Shown: in pieces, positions 20,756 through 22,791 of the stretch
How positions within the stretch are numbered: the first letter of the stretch is position 1
Layout of the letters: each line of letters opens with the position of its first letter
From: Strigomonas culicis
Lineage: Eukaryota; Euglenozoa; Kinetoplastea; Trypanosomatida; Trypanosomatidae
Reading direction: 5' to 3'
NCBI GenBank assembly: GCA_000482145.1
Contig: AUXH01000302.1
Span: 1-22,791, forward strand
DNA: 22,791 nucleotides
Notes under the pieces: generated by a model
Seen by the model: only the letters and a program-made list of their open reading frames with translations
Databases searched by the model: none
What the model was told of the DNA's origin: nothing
Position numbers and translations under genes: made by a program

Positions 20756-21241
20756 ATGCTCCACGGGAGCTTCCCTCGCCGGGCCCTCGGCAGCGTCGTC
20801 CGCAGCAAGGCCCTCGTGGCCCCCGTCTCCAATAGTATCATCGAGCAGGCGGGCACGAACCTCCCCGGCATCCCGCACGGCAACCGCATCTGCCGCGCGT
20901 ACCGCCAGTGGCTGAAGCTCGCTGTGCTGTGCCCGCCCAGCGCCCTCTGCGAGCTCAACGAGCACACGCAGATGAACGAACGCTTCGTGATTATTGTGCG
21001 GCAGAAGTTCCGCGAGGGTGCGGAGCTGCGCGACCCGGAGCAGATTGCGGTCGCCGTGCAGACGGGCGAGCGCAGCCTCACCATGATGCGCTTCCTCGCC
21101 GCCGACGGCGCGCGGCGGAAGTTCCCAGAGGCGAAGCCGCGCCTCAATCTACACAAGATGGGCTTCCTGGAGATGACCACCGTCAACTACAAGCAGCTCG
21201 CGAAGGAGTACTGGAACACGTACATCATGCGCAAGTGGTGA
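20756..21241 (+). CDS. NDUFA6: Probable mitochondrial LYR-family protein, complex I subunit NDUFA6/B14-like
   Basis: The product has 161 residues. The start is the first ATG after the strong splice acceptor, only 25 nt downstream. The N-terminus is Arg-rich and acid-free (FPRRALGSVVRSK), like a mitochondrial presequence. A variant LYR motif, RAYRQW, lies at residues 47-52. It is followed by a helical segment with VRQKFRE at 81-87, then DPEQI and a GERSLTMMRFL stretch at 104-114. The order and spacing resemble human NDUFA6/B14, where LYRAWYR is followed by VREMF, DPRVVD and a THVMRFF stretch. NDUFA6 is an accessory subunit on the matrix arm of respiratory complex I and binds the acyl-carrier protein through its LYR fold. 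The C-terminal 40 residues (KMGFLEMTTVNYKQL..) differ from the animal protein. Another LYR-family protein is the main alternative. The stop is TGA. Confidence 0.55.
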   Translation: MLHGSFPRRALGSVVRSKALVAPVSNSIIEQAGTNLPGIPHGNRICRAYRQWLKLAVLCPPSALCELNEHTQMNERFVIIVRQKFREGAELRDPEQIAVAVQTGERSLTMMRFLAADGARRKFPEAKPRLNLHKMGFLEMTTVNYKQLAKEYWNTYIMRKW

Positions 21242-21366
21242 TCGCCTATCCGCCCGGTTGTTTGGGTGGGTGCGGGTGTGTGGGTGGAAGGAAGGGTGTG
21301 GTGTTTCCTTCCATGTTGTTGTTGTTTGTGTTGTCAAGAGACGATGTGCAGTCTTAAGTGTACTTT

Positions 21367-21385
21367 TTTGTTTGTTTGTTTGTTT
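21367..21385. repeat. (TTTG)4 tetranucleotide repeat
   Basis: Four perfect TTTG units plus TTT lie in the presumed 3' UTR of the NDUFA6-like gene. They are directly followed by a T-rich tract and CAG (AG at 21406-21407). The same unit occurs in the gamma-tubulin 3' flank. Confidence 0.9.
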
Positions 21386-21682
21386 CTGTCTGTTTTTTTT
21401 TTTTCAGCAAGAAAGAAAAAAAAAGGAATCATCATAATGACTTACCTAATATGTCACATTAAGTATCTTTAGCTAAAGGCCGTATTTACAAAATGGAAAA
21501 ATGAAGGAATGAATGAATGAACCCAATGTAAACTCCACCCTATGATGTGATAGTTGCCGTCCAGTGGCTCGTACATTTATTTCCCTTCTATTCTTCTTGT
21601 TTTCGTTCTTGATGCTTTTCTGTGCGTCACGCTCTTAATCTGAAGGTACCCATTGTGAGCAGAGTTTGTACCATCTGTGTAG

Positions 21683-21722
21683 TTTGTTTTTCGCACTCTT
21701 CTTACTACTTGTATAAACACAG
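21683..21722 (+). promoter_or_regulatory. Probable trans-splice acceptor of the repetitive gene
   Basis: A C/T-rich tract at 21683-21710 is followed by the first AG at 21721-21722 (ACACAG). No ATG occurs between this AG and 22023, so the first AUG of such an mRNA is the repetitive gene's start. The 5' UTR would be about 300 nt and would include the CA/TA microsatellite. Closer AGs, for example near 21968, are possible alternatives. Confidence 0.45.
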
Positions 21723-21842
21723 TGGTTGAAGACAAGGCGAGAGAAAGGAGCACTTAGGCAAGCTAGAAAAAAAAGTAGATAAGAAGGTATAAATAATAAA
21801 AAAGGAACGAAGGATCATCTATACCCACGCATTTGCGTTAAG

Positions 21843-21888
<46 letters not shown>
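21843..21888. repeat. Compound microsatellite (AC)10(AT)13
   Basis: Perfect AC repeats at 21843-21862 pass directly into AT repeats at 21863-21888. The CA-then-TA order repeats that of the tract at 47-79. It sits about 135 bases before the ATG at 22023, in the presumed 5' UTR. Confidence 0.95.
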
Positions 21889-21893
<5 letters not shown>

Positions 21894-21909
21894 CGGACAT
21901 TGTATCATT

Positions 21910-21925
21910 CGCTTTTGTAAAAGCG
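21910..21925. repeat. Short inverted repeat CGCTTTT-GT-AAAAGCG
   Basis: Two perfect 7-base arms lie around a two-base centre, in the presumed 5' UTR of the repetitive gene about 100 bases before its ATG. It could form a small RNA hairpin. At this size chance is a fair explanation. Confidence 0.6.
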
Positions 21926-22022
21926 TCTTTGCTATACTGAACTCCGAAAAGGACAACCATAACCGGCAGCCATTCTACCCATCAGTCCCGCGTTATCCGT
22001 CAGAGTCCCTTTTCATCTTGCG

Positions 22023-22791
22023 ATGAGCACGACGCACGACCAGCACGGCGGCACCACGGACCCAGCCGCTCTCTTCCCCGGACACACCGTGGAGGCCGAC
22101 GGCTTCCCGCTTAACGAATCTGCCCAGCCGAGCCACGAGCTAGCAGCACCCATCGAAGCGCCGCAGGCCCTGGACGAGGCGGCGGCTAGTCGCCACATCA
22201 TAGGCTTCCTGCGCCAGGTGGTGGCCAAGAAGCACCTGCAGCAGCGTGCGTCGGTCGTGCGGGAATACCTCACAGCCATGACGGCCGCCGAGCGCGAGGC
22301 CCCTGCGCCGGAGCCATCCGCCCCGCCAGAGTACTTACGCGCGTCCGTAGAGGAGTGGACTAAGATCCGCGGCCTATTGCTATCTGGGGACCACGCGGAA
22401 ATGGTATCCGGCATGGCTGCGTTCAGGTATGATGATGCTGGCTCCAGCGGCGACTACCCGGTAGCACCCATCGAGGCGCCGCAGGCCCTGGACGACGACG
22501 CCGCTAGCCACCGCATCACAGCATTCATGCGTCAGGTGGTGGCCAAGAAGCAGGTGCAGCAACGCGCGGCGGCCGTGCAGGAGAACGCCGCGGCCATGAC
22601 GGCGGCGGAGCGCCAGGACCCTGTGCCGGAGCCACTGGCGGCGGCCGAGGAGGTTGACGCTCCTGCCGACGAGCACGCTGACGTGGCTGACGCAGGGCCC
22701 TTCGCCGAGGAGGTCGAAGTCCAGCAGCAGGAGGCCGCGCCGTCGCCGGTCGAGGAACCCGAGGCTGCTGACGAGGCGCCGCAGGCCCTGG
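22023..22791 (+). CDS. Repetitive acidic/Ala-rich protein, 5' part (runs off window)
   Basis: An open frame of 256 codons starts at ATG 22023 and is still open at the window edge. I do not recognise the protein. It starts with a 41-residue unique leader, then an imperfect repeat whose core (APIEAPQALD ... MTAAER ... P.PEP) spans residues 42-98 and 148-204. The two cores share 39 of 57 residues by my count. A third copy begins with EAPQAL at residue 251. Spacing is 106 then 100 residues, because the linkers differ. The conserved middle, F(L/M)RQVVAKK..QQRA, looks amphipathic and helical; the linkers are acidic, Ala/Pro/Glu-rich. There is no signal peptide or membrane segment in the visible part. 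Large repetitive proteins of this style in trypanosomatids are often cytoskeletal or flagellar, but that is only analogy. Codons such as CTA, TTA, GTA and ATA appear, unlike in the dynein gene. Confidence 0.8.
   Translation, partial: MSTTHDQHGGTTDPAALFPGHTVEADGFPLNESAQPSHELAAPIEAPQALDEAAASRHIIGFLRQVVAKKHLQQRASVVREYLTAMTAAEREAPAPEPSAPPEYLRASVEEWTKIRGLLLSGDHAEMVSGMAAFRYDDAGSSGDYPVAPIEAPQALDDDAASHRITAFMRQVVAKKQVQQRAAAVQENAAAMTAAERQDPVPEPLAAAEEVDAPADEHADVADAGPFAEEVEVQQQEAAPSPVEEPEAADEAPQAL
22146..22316 (+). repeat. Protein-coding repeat unit, copy 1
   Basis: This 171-bp core encodes residues 42-98 of the repetitive protein. It aligns without gaps to copy 2 at 22464-22634. Confidence 0.9.
22464..22634 (+). 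repeat. Protein-coding repeat unit, copy 2
   Basis: This 171-bp core encodes residues 148-204, starting 318 bp after copy 1. The start of the unit is almost identical at DNA level; the middle has diverged mostly by substitutions. Confidence 0.9.
22773..22791 (+). repeat. Protein-coding repeat unit, copy 3 (cut by window end)
   Basis: The last 19 bases are identical to 22473-22491 in copy 2, exactly 300 bp earlier, and encode EAPQAL. The upstream API of the earlier copies is replaced by acidic residues. Confidence 0.85.

Larger units (their letters stand above)
21242..22022 (+). other. AT-rich intergenic spacer, NDUFA6-like gene to repetitive gene
   Basis: This 781-base spacer has no supported gene. 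It contains a G/T-rich stretch just after the stop (21258-21300), a (TTTG)4 run, a T12-CAG acceptor-like site at 21405-21407, (GAAT)3 at 21507-21518, C/T-rich tracts near 21588-21634 and 21683-21710, a (AC)10(AT)13 microsatellite, and a small inverted repeat at 21910-21925. No tRNA- or rRNA-like sequence was found. Confidence 0.8.

Noticed and set aside
20565..20915. 116-codon ORF overlapping the NDUFA6-like gene
   Set aside because: It is read through the splice acceptor and out of frame with the better-supported gene. The Ser/Ala-rich tail is a frame-shift shadow.
22013..22676. Minus-strand ORFs opposite the repetitive gene
   Set aside because: The + strand frame shows conserved amino-acid repeats and a good start; the minus frames are shadows.

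Overview
The window reads as nuclear DNA of a kinetoplastid protist, most likely a trypanosomatid. All supported genes lie on the + strand with no convincing introns. Each start codon is preceded by a long pyrimidine tract followed by an AG, the layout expected of a polycistronic unit matured by spliced-leader trans-splicing and coupled polyadenylation. Coding regions are strongly GC-rich with G/C-ending codons. The spacers are very AT-rich and carry microsatellites. Stops are ordinary TAA/TGA. I cannot name the genus from the sequence alone.

Layout: (1) 1-286, 5' flank with a (TC)n(CA)n(TA)n compound microsatellite that probably serves as the splice-acceptor pyrimidine tract. (2) 287-1630, gamma-tubulin, complete. 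(3) 2261-5755, a 1,164-residue low-complexity protein with several degenerate EF-hand-like helical modules; I do not recognise it by name. (4) 6316-20222, a full-length axonemal outer-arm dynein heavy chain of the gamma (DNAH5/DNAH8) type, 4,635 residues if read through one frameshift. The frame breaks at 16047, where a single base appears to be missing just before the microtubule-binding stalk tip. (5) 20756-21241, a short probable mitochondrial LYR-family protein resembling complex I subunit NDUFA6/B14. (6) 22023 to the window end, the 5' part of a repetitive acidic/Ala-rich protein with about 57-residue conserved cores spaced 106 and 100 residues apart; it runs off the window.

Functional theme: gamma-tubulin (basal body and microtubule nucleation) and an outer-arm dynein heavy chain (flagellar beating) flank the EF-hand-like protein. 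That makes a basal-body or axonemal role for it an attractive guess, but co-transcription in kinetoplastids does not imply shared function. The respiratory gene downstream shows how mixed these clusters are.

I see no mobile element, CRISPR array, tRNA, rRNA or new multi-gene system. The points most worth checking are the dynein frameshift, the repetitive gene at the right edge, a perfect 15-bp hairpin inside the EF-hand-like gene, and the uncharacterised protein itself.
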